From NCBI RefSeq assembly GCF_022701295.1, contig NZ_CP033204.1, forward strand, positions 248,001 through 312,000: DNA of 64,000 nt, in the 5' to 3' direction. The notes under the pieces were generated by a model. The model saw only the letters and a list, made by a program, of their open reading frames with translations, had not been told where the DNA came from and ran no database searches. This document shows, piece after piece, positions 18,359 to 27,382 of this stretch; position 1 is the stretch's first letter, and each line of letters opens with the position of its first letter. The DNA comes from Sphingopyxis sp. YF1. Lineage in GTDB: Bacteria; Pseudomonadota; Alphaproteobacteria; Sphingomonadales; Sphingomonadaceae. The position numbers were made by a program, and so were the translations under genes.

Positions 18359-20695
18359 TCAGCCCTCCGAGCGCGTCTTGTCCGACAGCGCACCGGCGAA
18401 GGGATTGGCTTCGGGGCGCCCGAAATAGAAGCCCTGCGCCTGCGGGCAGCCCTCGTCGAGCAGCATCTGGCGCTGTGCCTCGGTTTCGACCCCCTCGGCG
18501 ACGATCGGCATGTTGAAGCTGCGCCCCAGCCCGATGATCGCGCGGACGATCGATCGCGCCGCGGCATCGTCGTCGATCGACGAGACGAAGCTCTTGTCGA
18601 TCTTGATCTTGTCGAAGGGAAAGGCCTTGAGGTTCGACAGCGACGAATAGCCGGTGCCGAAATCGTCCATCGCGACGCGCACCCCCATCGCGCGGATCTC
18701 GTGCAGCGCCTTGAGCGCGCTCTGGCGGTTGCGCAGGAAGGCGGTTTCGGTGATCTCGAGCTCGAGCCGGTGCGCCGCGAGCCCCGCGCGGTCGAGCGCG
18801 TCGCGGACGATCGCGGGCAGGTTGGGCACCTGGAACTGGATCGTCGAGACGTTGACCGCGACCGAGATATTCTCGGGCCAGCCCGCCGCGATCGTGCACG
18901 CCTCGCGCAGCACCCATTCGCCGATCTGGACGATCGCGCCGATATCCTCGGCGATCGGGATGAAATCGTCGGGCGGCACCTCGCCGCGGGTCGCATGGTC
19001 CCAGCGCAGCAGCGCTTCATAGCCGACGATCGAGCCGAAGGCGGTGGCGACGAGCGGCTGGAAGACGAGGCGCAGCTCGCCGCGGGTGATCGCGTGGCGC
19101 AGGTCATGCTCGAGCGCGCGGCGCTCGCGCGCGACGGCGTCCATTTCCTGGTCGAAAAAGGCGGCGCCGCCGCGGCCGTTGTTCTTGGCGCGGTAGAGCG
19201 CGGTGTCGGCGTTGCGCTGGAGCGTTTCGGCATCGTCGCCGTCCTGCGGATACAGCGCGACGCCGATGCTGATCCCGACCGCCATCGGATCGCGCGCGAC
19301 GTCCATCTCGACCGCGAGATTTTCGAGGATGCGGCTCGCGAGGCGGCGCGCGTCGTCGGGGGTGGATACCGCCGACTGGATGATCAGGAATTCGTCGCCG
19401 CCGACGCGCGCGACGACGTCGTCGCCGCGCACCGCGGCGCGCAGCAGGTCGGCGACGCGGCACAGGATGTCGTCGCCCGCGGCGTGCCCGAAAATGTCGT
19501 TCACCGCCTTGAAGCGGTCGAGGTCGAGCGCGAGCAGCGCAAAGGGCTCGCGCGCGGCGATCGCGCGGTCGAGCGCGTGGACGAACCACGCGCGGTTCGC
19601 GAGGTCGGTGAGCGGGTCGTGCGACGCCATATGCTCGATCGCGCGCTGCGCGCGCTTGCGGTCGGACAGGTCGCGGATCGCGAGCACCTGGCAGCCGCGC
19701 CCGCGATATTCGATCGTCTGCGTCGCGATTTCGAGGATCTGGTCCTCGTCGACGCTGCTGCGCAGCCGGGCCTCGACCGAATGGCCGTTGGGCGCCGCGA
19801 AGGGGGTGCCGTCGAGGCGCACGAACCAGTCGGCGGGGGCGCTGCCGATCAGTGCTCCGGGGCTGACCCCGAGCAGCGCCGCGAGCTGGTGGTTGACCTC
19901 GACGATGCGGCCGTCGTGGGTGATCGCGAGCGCCTCGAGCGTCGCTTCGGCGAGGCCGTGCGCGTCGGTGAGCCAGCGGTCGATCAGCGAGCCGAACAGC
20001 GCGAGGACGATCAGCGCGAGATTGGCGAAGACGATCGCGGGGACGAGCCATTCGCGGCTGCCCGCGGCGTCGAGCGCGGCGCCGCGCGTCGGATCGGGGA
20101 CGAGCGTCGTCGCCGACATGGCGGTGAAGTGGAGGATGACCACCGCGAGCACGCCGAAGGTCGCGGGCGCGATCACCCGCCGCCAGCCGCTGGTCCGGGC
20201 AAAGGCCGCGAAGGAGGCCCAGAAGCAGAGCCCGCACAGCAGCAGCGCGACGAGCGCGGTGCCATGGTCGATCGTGACGCGCGCGGGCGCGATGATCGAC
20301 GCCATGCCGGTCGAGTGCATCGCGCCGACCCCGGCGGCGGCGATCGCCGCGGCGGCGGCGCTGCGCCGCAGCGTCGGCGCCTTGCCGAGCAGGCGGAAGC
20401 TGCACCAGAAAAAGCCGATCGCGATCGCCACCGACAGCAGGGTGAGCGACATGTCGAAGCGGATCGGCATCGACCCGCGATAGGCGAGCATCGCGACGAA
20501 ATGCGTCGCCCACACCCCGACTCCCTGCGCGATCGCGGCGACCACGAGCCAGTGGCGGCGGCGCGTCTCGACGCAGAAGGTCGACCGGTTGAGGACGACG
20601 AAGAGGCAGATGTTGCCGAGGATGCAGACGAGCGCGGCGATCAGGACCAGCCGCGGATCATGTTGGTACACCACGCATTCGAGGACGCTGAACAT
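18359..20695 (-). CDS. MHYT-GGDEF-EAL c-di-GMP signalling protein
   Basis: A 778-residue inner-membrane protein. Seven hydrophobic helices in residues ~10-240 form an MHYT sensor domain, with conserved Met/His motifs THFVAMLA, GAMHSTGM and LHFTAMSA, which is thought to bind copper and sense gases. A PAS-like segment follows, then a GGDEF cyclase domain with intact ARVGGDEFLII, then an EAL phosphodiesterase domain with GYEALLRW, NVST, EITE, DDFGTGYSS and EGVE motifs. Both c-di-GMP synthesis and breakdown are therefore possible. The ATG at 20695 follows a CAGGGGGAA ribosome site. It is divergent from a MarR gene. Confidence 0.94.
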   Translation of the reverse strand: MFSVLECVVYQHDPRLVLIAALVCILGNICLFVVLNRSTFCVETRRRHWLVVAAIAQGVGVWATHFVAMLAYRGSMPIRFDMSLTLLSVAIAIGFFWCSFRLLGKAPTLRRSAAAAAIAAAGVGAMHSTGMASIIAPARVTIDHGTALVALLLCGLCFWASFAAFARTSGWRRVIAPATFGVLAVVILHFTAMSATTLVPDPTRGAALDAAGSREWLVPAIVFANLALIVLALFGSLIDRWLTDAHGLAEATLEALAITHDGRIVEVNHQLAALLGVSPGALIGSAPADWFVRLDGTPFAAPNGHSVEARLRSSVDEDQILEIATQTIEYRGRGCQVLAIRDLSDRKRAQRAIEHMASHDPLTDLANRAWFVHALDRAIAAREPFALLALDLDRFKAVNDIFGHAAGDDILCRVADLLRAAVRGDDVVARVGGDEFLIIQSAVSTPDDARRLASRILENLAVEMDVARDPMAVGISIGVALYPQDGDDAETLQRNADTALYRAKNNGRGGAAFFDQEMDAVARERRALEHDLRHAITRGELRLVFQPLVATAFGSIVGYEALLRWDHATRGEVPPDDFIPIAEDIGAIVQIGEWVLREACTIAAGWPENISVAVNVSTIQFQVPNLPAIVRDALDRAGLAAHRLELEITETAFLRNRQSALKALHEIRAMGVRVAMDDFGTGYSSLSNLKAFPFDKIKIDKSFVSSIDDDAAARSIVRAIIGLGRSFNMPIVAEGVETEAQRQMLLDEGCPQAQGFYFGRPEANPFAGALSDKTRSEG

Positions 20696-20762
20696 ATATT
20701 CCCCCTGGTCCCCGTGCGAGATGTCGCCAAAACGCGTTAATACATGCTTATTTTTCCGCGCC

Positions 20763-20788
20763 CCGGAAAGTAGTTTCCGGCATTTTTT
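20763..20788 (+). terminator. Rho-independent terminator-like hairpin in a divergent region
   Basis: CCGGAAA (20763-20769), loop GTAG, TTTCCGG (20774-20780), then CATTTTTT read on the plus strand. The geometry is that of an intrinsic terminator. It lies between the start codons of two divergent genes, so on the plus strand it could act in the leader of the MarR gene or insulate it. No clear ligand-binding fold surrounds it. Confidence 0.6.
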
Positions 20789-20945
20789 CGGGGACCCCAA
20801 ATAATATCGAATGAATACAGCGGGGCCGTTACTTGCCGGCGCCGCCGCCCCGCGGCCGCGGCGCCCGCCGCCGGCGCGATGCATCGGGCTTGCGCCGCCG
20901 CCGGCTTGTCGGCAACAGTCGCGCGATCGGGGGGAAGGAGCGCGC

Positions 20946-21416
20946 GTGCAGGCGGTCGACGACGACAAGGCGCTGGGCATGAAGGTGATGAAGCTGTCGC
21001 GCATGTTGCGGCTGCGCTTCGACCGGCGCGCCCGCGCGCTGGGGCTCACGCGCGCGCAGTGGCAGACGATCGCGTGCGTGCGGCGGCGCCCCGGCGCGAC
21101 GCAGCGGCAGGTCGCCGAACTGCTCGAGGTGGGCGAGGTGACCGTCGGCCGCTCGATCGACAAGCTGGTCGAGGCGGGGCTGGTCGAACGGCGCCCCGAT
21201 CCTGCCGACCGGCGCGCGCATCGCATCTGGCTGACCGCCGCGATCGATCCGGTGATCGACGAACTGACGCGCATCGGCGCCGAGGAAGAGGAAGCCGCCT
21301 TCGCGGGTTTCGACGCGGCGGAGCAGGCGCTGCTCCACGCGATGCTGGGCCGCATCACCGCCAATCTGGGCGGCGACGCGATTGATGCAGTGGCCTGCCG
21401 TCCCGATCCGGATTGA
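20946..21416 (+). CDS. MarR-family transcriptional regulator
   Basis: A 156-residue MarR protein. The winged helix is marked by GLTRAQWQTIACVRRRPGATQRQVAELLEV (in outline), GEVTVGRSIDKLVEAGLVERRPDPADRRAHRIWLT (in outline), where the DxRxxR-type wing is present. It would bind DNA as a dimer. The GTG at 20946 is chosen because AAGGAG ends at 20940, five bases upstream; an upstream ATG at 20811 would add 45 Pro/Arg/Ala-rich residues lacking any family match. The ligand and targets are unknown. Confidence 0.85.
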   Translation: MQAVDDDKALGMKVMKLSRMLRLRFDRRARALGLTRAQWQTIACVRRRPGATQRQVAELLEVGEVTVGRSIDKLVEAGLVERRPDPADRRAHRIWLTAAIDPVIDELTRIGAEEEEAAFAGFDAAEQALLHAMLGRITANLGGDAIDAVACRPDPD

Positions 21417-21490
21417 GAGGGGAGACCGGCGGGACCGGCAGGCCGCGCCGCCCCGTTTCGCATCGCCCGAAACGGGACGGGCTTGGAGCC

Positions 21491-21787
21491 TTATTTGCGC
21501 TTGAGCGCCTCGGCCTTGGTCAGCGAGGTGACCAGCTTGCCGTCGACGATGCTCAGCGTGTCGGCGGGGATGCGCACCGTTTCGCGGTTGACGATCGCGA
21601 GCACGCCGCCCGACGGCTGTACCCGATAGACCTTGCCGACGATGCGCGCCTTGGCGTCGCGCAGCACCTCGCCCTCGCGCGGCGCACGTTCGAGCGCGGC
21701 GGCGGCGGGTGCCGCGGTGTCGGTCGCCAGCGCGGGCGGGGCCGCGGCAAGCAGCGCGAGCGGAGCGAGGATGGTGGCGATACGCAT
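21491..21787 (-). CDS. Secreted 98-residue protein, sphingomonad hypothetical
   Basis: A signal peptide (RIATILAPLALLAAAPPALAT) is followed by a ~75-residue mature part with a beta-rich segment: DAKARIVGKVYRVQPSGGVLA and ETVRIPADTLSIVDGKLVTS. This resembles PRC-barrel-like small periplasmic proteins. I cannot assign a function. A promoter-like pair lies upstream on the minus strand: TTGCAC (21845-21850), 17 bases, then TAATAT (21822-21827). The gene stands alone. Confidence 0.72.
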   Translation of the reverse strand: MRIATILAPLALLAAAPPALATDTAAPAAAALERAPREGEVLRDAKARIVGKVYRVQPSGGVLAIVNRETVRIPADTLSIVDGKLVTSLTKAEALKRK

Positions 21788-21821
21788 GATGAAAACCCCT
21801 TCGAAGCCTAGATACTAAGCT

Positions 21822-21850
21822 ATATTATTATATGGATGGTTAGTGTGCAA
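21822..21850 (-). promoter_or_regulatory. Candidate sigma-70 promoter of the secreted 98-residue protein
   Basis: On the minus strand, TTGCAC (21850-21845) and TAATAT (21827-21822) are separated by exactly 17 bases and lie 35-63 bases upstream of the start codon. The -35 box sits in a small palindrome, GTGCAATGCAC. The assignment rests on consensus matching only. Confidence 0.45.
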
Positions 21851-21944
21851 TGCACAAAAGCTCCGCGCCGCGAAAGCGCGGCTTTGCGGCGAAGGGGCTG
21901 CAAGGGAGGGCGGGGATGCGTGCCCGCGACCGGGGCTTGCCCGA

Positions 21945-23135
21945 TCAGGAGGCGGCGGCGATGCGCGGGTCGTCGATTGCCGCGGGGGTGAAGGTGCGGA
22001 CGCGGTCGCGCCCGGCGCGTTTGGCGGCATAAAGCGCCTGGTCGGCCTCGCGCATCAGGCGCGACAGCCCCGCGCCAGGCACCGCGACCGCGAGCCCGAT
22101 GCTCACCGTCGGGCGCAGCCCGGCGGGCAGCCGGTCGGTGCACGCGGCGGCGAGGCCGGTGCGGATCGTCTCGGCCAGCGCGCGTGCGGCCTCGATCGCG
22201 GTGCCGGGCAACAGCAGCGCGAATTCCTCGCCGCCGATGCGGCCCGCGATCGTCCCCGCGGGGGCGGTCGCGCGCGCGTGCGCGCCGAACGCGGCGATGA
22301 TCGCATCGCCGACGGCGTGGCCATAGGTGTCGTTGACCGCCTTGAAATCGTCGAGGTCGGCGATCAGCAGCGCCGCGGCGCGCCCGTCGTCGGCGCAGGC
22401 GCGGACCGCGCGGCCCGCCGCCGCTTCGAAACCGCGGCGGTTGAGCAGGCCCGACAGCTCGTCGCTTTCGGCCTGCTGGCGCAGCTCGGCGGTCAGGTCG
22501 ATCGCCGCCGCGACCATCAGGCTGAGCGCGAAGATCACCGAGATCATCGCCTGGCTGAACTGGACCGTGGTCCAGTAGACCGACTGCTGGAACCCGTCAT
22601 AATTGGCGAAGCCGCCGGTCAGCGCGACGATCAGCAGCGGACGGATCAGGAAATTGGCCGCCGACAGCACCCCGACCCAGAACAGGATATGGTCGATCAG
22701 GTGCGCGCGCGGCGCGCGGCGCAGCGCGAGCGGAATCTGCGCGGCGATGAGGCCGAGCCCGATGCTGATCGTCAGGATGCGGCCGGTGATGCTCGGCATG
22801 GCGAGCAGGAACCACAGGAAGATCGCCGTCGCGACCGTCGACAGCATTGCCAGCGTCCGCCACGGCACGGGGAGGTCGTAGCGCCCGATCGTCGCGGCGA
22901 CGAGCAGGCAGCCGGTGGCGAGGAAGGCGAGGTTCGAGGGCAGCCGCTGCAACTCGTGCGGCAGCGCGGGGACCAGGTCCTGGATCAGGAATCCCGCCGC
23001 CATCGCGGCATAGCTCCACGCGGCGAGCAGCAGATAGTGCTGGTCGCGGCGGTGGCGCCACAGCAGCAGGAAGGCGACCGACAGCAGGACGCCGATGCCC
23101 GGGTTGAGCAGGGATATGAAAAGCTGTCCCGACAA
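21945..23135 (-). CDS. Membrane-bound GGDEF diguanylate cyclase
   Basis: A protein of ~396 residues with about seven hydrophobic helices in its first 240 residues, then a GGDEF domain. The active loop reads RIGGEEFALLLP (a functional GGEEF variant), with the preceding DLDDFKAVNDTYGHAVGD block intact. It should make c-di-GMP from GTP in response to an unknown membrane signal. No ATG exists near the N-terminus. I chose a TTG at 23135 because the first helix (FISLLNPGIGVLLSVAFLLLW) begins just after it; a TTG at 23213 would add 26 residues of uncertain value. Confidence 0.85.
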   Translation of the reverse strand: MSGQLFISLLNPGIGVLLSVAFLLLWRHRRDQHYLLLAAWSYAAMAAGFLIQDLVPALPHELQRLPSNLAFLATGCLLVAATIGRYDLPVPWRTLAMLSTVATAIFLWFLLAMPSITGRILTISIGLGLIAAQIPLALRRAPRAHLIDHILFWVGVLSAANFLIRPLLIVALTGGFANYDGFQQSVYWTTVQFSQAMISVIFALSLMVAAAIDLTAELRQQAESDELSGLLNRRGFEAAAGRAVRACADDGRAAALLIADLDDFKAVNDTYGHAVGDAIIAAFGAHARATAPAGTIAGRIGGEEFALLLPGTAIEAARALAETIRTGLAAACTDRLPAGLRPTVSIGLAVAVPGAGLSRLMREADQALYAAKRAGRDRVRTFTPAAIDDPRIAAAS

Positions 23136-23275
23136 ATCCTCGCTGCCTCTCTGCCCCGACCCTTGCCAGCGCAAGGCTAACGACTGGTTACGAGCGCCCG
23201 GTGCGCGCCGCAAGGCGCGCGGGTGGGTGGGTAGGGGCGGCGCTGAGCGCGGAGGTCGGGCAGGGGCCGCGGCGG

Positions 23276-24295
23276 TCAGGCGGTCCCGCGCAGCGCGAGC
23301 CGGACGGGGACGCGCGTGCCGTCGCGGGCATGCAGGTCGTCCTCGAGCGCCATCGCGACGAGCGCTTCGCCCGCGGCCTCGAGGTCGGGCTCGATCGTCG
23401 TGAGCGCCGGGTCGGCGAGGGTGCCGGCGCGGATGCCGTCGAAACCGATCAGCGCGACATCCTCGGGCACGCGGCGGCCGCTTTCCTTGAGGCCCTGCAG
23501 CACGCCGAGCGCGAGCATGTCGGTCGCGGCGAAGATCGCGTCGACGTCGGGGTGCGCGGCGATCAGCTCACGCGCGCCGGTAACGCCCTGCGCATGGCGG
23601 TCGGCGGCGGGGATCGCGGGCCAGACGATCGGCGCCAGCCCGTGATCAGCGAGCGCGGCGGTCAGCCCCTCGCGCCGCTCGTCGAACTGGCGCTGCGCCG
23701 AATCGGCGGGGCCGATGAAGGCGATGCGGCGGCGTCCCTGCGCGACCAGGTGCGCGGCGGCAAGGCGGCCGCCCGCGTCATTGTCGCTGCGCATCCAGTG
23801 GAAGGGATCGCCGGGGCTGCCCCAGCACACGAAGTCGAGGCCCGACGCCTGCGCCTGCGCAAAATAATCCCACGCCGCGTCGTTGCTGGTGGTGCCGATG
23901 ACGATCATCGCGTCGGCGAGCCCCGAGGCGACGAAATCGGCGCGGAAGTTGTCGGGGCCTTCCTGGAAACTGACGAGCAGGTTGAAGCGCCGCGCCGAGG
24001 TCGCCTCGGCGATGCTGCCGAGCAGCGCGAAATAAAAGGGGTTGATCGCGCTGCGATCCTCGCCGGGGCGGCAGATGGTGACGAGCGCGATCGTCTCGCT
24101 GCTTTTCAGGCGCAGGCTGGAGGCGTGGCGGTCGACGACATAGCCGAGCGCACGCGCCGCCTCCGACACGCGCGCGCGCGTCTCGGCGTTGACCCCGGGG
24201 CTGCCGCGCAGCGCGCGCGACACGGTCGATTGCGACACCCCCGCGCGCTCGGCGACGTCGAACGATGTCGGGCGCAGCATCTTGGCCGTGACCAT
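23276..24295 (-). CDS. LacI-family transcriptional regulator
   Basis: A 339-residue repressor-type protein. The N-terminal HTH is SFDVAERAGVSQSTVSRALRG followed by the hinge helix region (in outline). The C-terminal two-lobed sugar-binding-like domain shows ALVTICRPGED, NPFYFALLGSIAEAT, RRRIAFIGPADSAQRQFDERREG (in outline) and DAIFAATDMLALGVLQGL. It lies 60 bases downstream of the block of sulfotransferase genes on the same strand, so it may be read through from the lasso cluster, or it may regulate neighbouring genes. The effector is unknown. Confidence 0.92.
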   Translation of the reverse strand: MVTAKMLRPTSFDVAERAGVSQSTVSRALRGSPGVNAETRARVSEAARALGYVVDRHASSLRLKSSETIALVTICRPGEDRSAINPFYFALLGSIAEATSARRFNLLVSFQEGPDNFRADFVASGLADAMIVIGTTSNDAAWDYFAQAQASGLDFVCWGSPGDPFHWMRSDNDAGGRLAAAHLVAQGRRRIAFIGPADSAQRQFDERREGLTAALADHGLAPIVWPAIPAADRHAQGVTGARELIAAHPDVDAIFAATDMLALGVLQGLKESGRRVPEDVALIGFDGIRAGTLADPALTTIEPDLEAAGEALVAMALEDDLHARDGTRVPVRLALRGTA

Positions 24296-24355
24296 CCCTT
24301 GTTTCCCTTTCCGCGCGTCTGTCGGGCGCGGCTCTCGCCCGCGCCGCCGCCGCTG

Positions 24356-25111
24356 TCAATCGGCGGCGGACCAGCCGTGCGCGCGCACCCATGCGACCAG
24401 CGCGACGTCGCCCGGCGAATCGGCGTGGATGCGCGCGCGCAGCGCGTCGTCGAGCGTGACGCGGCGCGCGAGCGCTTCGTCGCGCGCCGGGTGCGACTCC
24501 GGGAGCGTCGAGGCCGCGTCGGCGGTGCGGTGGCGGCGCCAGCCGGCGGGAATGCCCATCGCGTCGCACAGGAAATCGAGCCCCGCGTTCCAATGTTCGG
24601 TCGTCGTGACGAACCAGCAGCGGCCGAGCATCTGCTGCGCCATCGCCAGTTGCTGTGCGGGGTCGGCGGGCAGGTCGGCGCCATAGAGCGTTTCGGCGAA
24701 GAAACGCACCATGAAGTCCGATTGGCGCTCGCGATACCAGCCCTCGTACCAGCGCTCGAAATCGTCGGGCGCATGCCCCCGGCTCCAGCGGAAATTATAC
24801 AGCGAGACGCAGCGTTCGGCGGGGTCGCGCAGCACCGTGATGAAGCGCGCCTCGCGCGGCCCGGGAACAAGCTGGCGGATGCGCAGGTCGAGGTGGTGCC
24901 CCGCCAGCACCTCGGCGCGCGCGCGCTCGGCGGCGGGGCGGTCGGCGAAGTCGGGGCGGCCGTGCCTTGTGCGATAGCTGCGCCCCCAGTGGGTGAAGTC
25001 GACGAGTTGCTCGTCCATCGTGAAATGGCGCTCGAGGTGCGCCTTCAGCGTCGTGCCGCCGCATTTGGGCACGTGGAGGAAGATCCAGAGCGGGCGGCCG
25101 GGATCGCTCAT
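24356..25111 (-). CDS. Sulfotransferase family protein 1 (lasso cluster flank)
   Basis: A 251-residue PAPS-dependent sulfotransferase-like protein, of the family-2 (carbohydrate-type) appearance. The 5'-phosphosulfate loop is FLHVPKCGGTTLKAHLERHF and the 3'-phosphate binding segment is VLRDPAERCVSLYN. It overlaps the next upstream gene by 4 bases (25108-25111) and so belongs to the long minus-strand chain running from the lasso cyclase. The acceptor is unknown: a cell-surface glycan or the lasso peptide are both possible. Confidence 0.82.
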   Translation of the reverse strand: MSDPGRPLWIFLHVPKCGGTTLKAHLERHFTMDEQLVDFTHWGRSYRTRHGRPDFADRPAAERARAEVLAGHHLDLRIRQLVPGPREARFITVLRDPAERCVSLYNFRWSRGHAPDDFERWYEGWYRERQSDFMVRFFAETLYGADLPADPAQQLAMAQQMLGRCWFVTTTEHWNAGLDFLCDAMGIPAGWRRHRTADAASTLPESHPARDEALARRVTLDDALRARIHADSPGDVALVAWVRAHGWSAAD

Positions 25112-25908
25112 GCCGCGCCGGCGGCATAGCCGAAGCCGGCGAGCAGGTCGCGCCGGGCATCGAAGACGGCATCGAGGTCGGCGATCTCGCCGGGGGTCAG
25201 CCGCGCGATCTGTTCGGCGTTCATGTCGCGCAGCGGTTCGTCATAGCGCCCCTTGACCGCGCGCGGACGGGCAAGGTCGAGGTCGTCGAAGCCCGGCACG
25301 AGCGCGGCGATACGCGCCGCGACCGCCGCGGGATCGGCGCACATTTCTTCATAGGTAAAGACGGCGGCGCGGTCGCCGAGCGCCGCGATATTCGCCGCCT
25401 GCGCGGCGAGCGCGGCGACGATGTGCCGCGCCGCGGCGGTCGCGAGGCTGTCGCCCGGCGCGACGGGGCCCGCGGCGGCGGCGCGGCGCAGGATGCCCTC
25501 GGCGACGGCATGGGGGTTGCGGACCATGATCAGGAAGGCGGCGCCCGGAAATTCGGCGGCGAGCGCGTCGGCGATCAGCAGGAAGGGCGGCGAGGCGACG
25601 ACGAGCGTGTCGGCGTCGGCCTGCGCGGCGCGGGCGTGGAAATCCCATGCGCGGCGGGTGCGCGTCCAGTCATAGGCGGCGGGGTCGCGAAAGGCGGCGA
25701 TCGACGCGGGGGTCGCCGCCCACAGCAGGCGGGTGCCGGTGCCGCGCGAGCTGGGGCCGTGGAAACCCGCGACATGCTGTCCCTCGCGCGGCAGCGACCA
25801 GGCGCGCGCGCAGCCGGCGAGCGCGGCGGCAAGGAAGGTCGAGCCGCTGTTGTTCGGCGCGAGCAGGAAGAGGTGGCGCCGCACCGCGCCCGCCGCGCCG
25901 GCGATCAT
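25108..25908 (-). CDS. Sulfotransferase-like protein 2
   Basis: A 266-residue protein with a sulfotransferase-like P-loop, HLFLLAPNNSGSTFLAAALAG, and a second segment FLIMVRNPHAVAEGILRR that corresponds to the 3'-phosphate-binding Arg/Asn region. The Lys of the classical PKSG loop is not present (PNNSGST instead), as in several divergent bacterial members. That makes catalytic activity less certain than for its neighbours. Start and stop overlap neighbouring genes by 4 bases on both sides, so it is co-translated with the GT8 gene upstream. Confidence 0.72.
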   Translation of the reverse strand: MIAGAAGAVRRHLFLLAPNNSGSTFLAAALAGCARAWSLPREGQHVAGFHGPSSRGTGTRLLWAATPASIAAFRDPAAYDWTRTRRAWDFHARAAQADADTLVVASPPFLLIADALAAEFPGAAFLIMVRNPHAVAEGILRRAAAAGPVAPGDSLATAAARHIVAALAAQAANIAALGDRAAVFTYEEMCADPAAVAARIAALVPGFDDLDLARPRAVKGRYDEPLRDMNAEQIARLTPGEIADLDAVFDARRDLLAGFGYAAGAA

Positions 25909-26753
25909 CGCCGCGCCCGCAGCCACGCGGCGCGCGCCGCGATCCACAGGTCGAACGCCTCGGCATAGGCGGGGTCGCGCGCGATCGCGTCGGCGTGGCG
26001 GTCGGGGCGCCACGGCTTGGCGGGGCCGTTGAAATGTAGGACGCGCGCGGCATCGACCGCCACCGGCTCGTGCGCGAAGCTCGTCCGGCGGTGCGTCATC
26101 ATCAGGTTGAATTCGGTGCCGACAAGGTGGACGCGGTCGCGCAGCAGCAGGTTCCACACGGCCTGGTCGGTGTGCTGCGACGCGATGCGCGACCAGGCTT
26201 CGGGATCGAGCAGCGGCCAGAGCGCGTCGGCCGTCGCGGCGCCCGCGGCGGCGGGGTCGTGGACGAGCAGCCCGGCGTTGAAGCTCGCGGCGCGCGCGCC
26301 GTCGGCCGGCGCGACCTCGGCGAGCGTGCCGGGGGCGCGGACATTGCCGCGCAGCATCGCGGCGTCGGGTGCGGCGACGAGCGGCGCGTCGATCGCGAGC
26401 AGCGGCGCGATGTCGCCGCGGAACAGCATGTCGCTGTCGCAGAAGAGCGCCTTGCCGCCGGGCGGAAGCAGCAGCGTCTCGAGGCTGAGGAAGCGGTCGC
26501 GGCGCGTGGCGAGATGTGGGTGTGCGGCGACGAGCGTGTCGATCGCGGCGGCGAGCCGCGGGCTCGCGCGGCGGCACGACAGGCGCGGGAAGGCGGCGGC
26601 GAGCGCGGCTTCGTCGGCGGCGGTCAGCCGGCTGTGGAGGATCAGTATCTCGCCGTCGAACCAGGCGTTGGCGGCGAGGAAGCTCGCCAGCATCACCTCG
26701 GTCCCGACGCGGAAGTCGGGCGATGAGACGGTGACGAGCGTCGCGGCGCTCAC
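25905..26753 (-). CDS. GT8-like glycosyltransferase
   Basis: A 282-residue retaining glycosyltransferase of GT8 type. The nucleotide-sugar metal motif is ALFCDSDMLFRGD (DSD at 106-108), the middle contains ASFNAGLLVHDP, and the C-terminal HFNGPAKPWRPD is the HxxGxxKPW motif of GT8 enzymes. It would transfer a sugar from a nucleotide donor to an unknown acceptor. It lies in an overlapping chain with three sulfotransferase-type genes and the lasso cyclase, which points to a shared product or a shared surface-modification pathway. Confidence 0.8.
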   Translation of the reverse strand: MSAATLVTVSSPDFRVGTEVMLASFLAANAWFDGEILILHSRLTAADEAALAAAFPRLSCRRASPRLAAAIDTLVAAHPHLATRRDRFLSLETLLLPPGGKALFCDSDMLFRGDIAPLLAIDAPLVAAPDAAMLRGNVRAPGTLAEVAPADGARAASFNAGLLVHDPAAAGAATADALWPLLDPEAWSRIASQHTDQAVWNLLLRDRVHLVGTEFNLMMTHRRTSFAHEPVAVDAARVLHFNGPAKPWRPDRHADAIARDPAYAEAFDLWIAARAAWLRARR

Positions 26754-27382
26754 GGCGCCGCCGCGGGGTCGTAGCCGAACAGCGCGAAGTCGCGCGCATA
26801 GCGGGTGCGGATCAGCTCGGCGAGTTCGGCGTCGAGCACGGCGCCCGGGGTTTCGGGCGAGACATTGACCGCTTCGAGCGGCGCCAGCGGGGCGCCGAGC
26901 GCCGCCGACAGGCGCACCATCTCCGCCGCGAGGCTTTCGTGGCGGAGGAGGAGCGTCGTGCGGACGCGGCCCTCGGCGTCGCAGACGAATTCATGCTGCG
27001 GGCGCAGCAGGATATGGTCGCGGCGCGCGGGGTCGGTGAGCGCCGCCTTCATCGTGCCGAGCGGGTCGCGCGTCATCGCGTCGCCGCCGCGCCACGCGAA
27101 GCGCGCGAAGGAGAGGAAGCGGTCGAAGGGCGAGCGGACGACCGCGAAGCTCGTCATGCGGTCCCACTGCCCGGGCAGAAGGAAGGGTTCGACGTCGCGA
27201 AACGACAAATGACCATGGCCAAATGCTGCAAGTGGTGCGACGGGGAAAAAGCGCTTTTCAAACAAAGTGCACTGTTCCCAGTCATTTGGCGCCAGCAAAG
27301 GACGCAATGTCGTGCGCAGTGCATGCCCCCCAGTCTTCGGCACCGCAATAAAGGCGAAATCGCGGCTGAACGAAAGGATCAT
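26750..27382 (-). CDS. Sulfotransferase family protein 3
   Basis: A 210-residue family-2-type sulfotransferase: FAFIAVPKTGGHALRTTLRPLL (PAPS loop with PKTGG), then SFAVVRSPFDRFLSFARFA (3'-phosphate-binding Arg-Ser) and LRPQHEFVCDAEGRV, a layout seen in PF03567-like proteins. The ATG at 27382 overlaps the stop of the lasso cyclase gene by 4 bases, so it is translated directly after the cyclase. This tight coupling makes it the sulfotransferase most likely to be part of lasso maturation. Confidence 0.83.
   Translation of the reverse strand: MILSFSRDFAFIAVPKTGGHALRTTLRPLLAPNDWEQCTLFEKRFFPVAPLAAFGHGHLSFRDVEPFLLPGQWDRMTSFAVVRSPFDRFLSFARFAWRGGDAMTRDPLGTMKAALTDPARRDHILLRPQHEFVCDAEGRVRTTLLLRHESLAAEMVRLSAALGAPLAPLEAVNVSPETPGAVLDAELAELIRTRYARDFALFGYDPAAAP

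Noticed and set aside
20696..20810. c-di-GMP riboswitch in the leader of the MHYT-GGDEF-EAL gene
   Set aside because: The leader has a simple hairpin but none of the conserved GEMM core segments.
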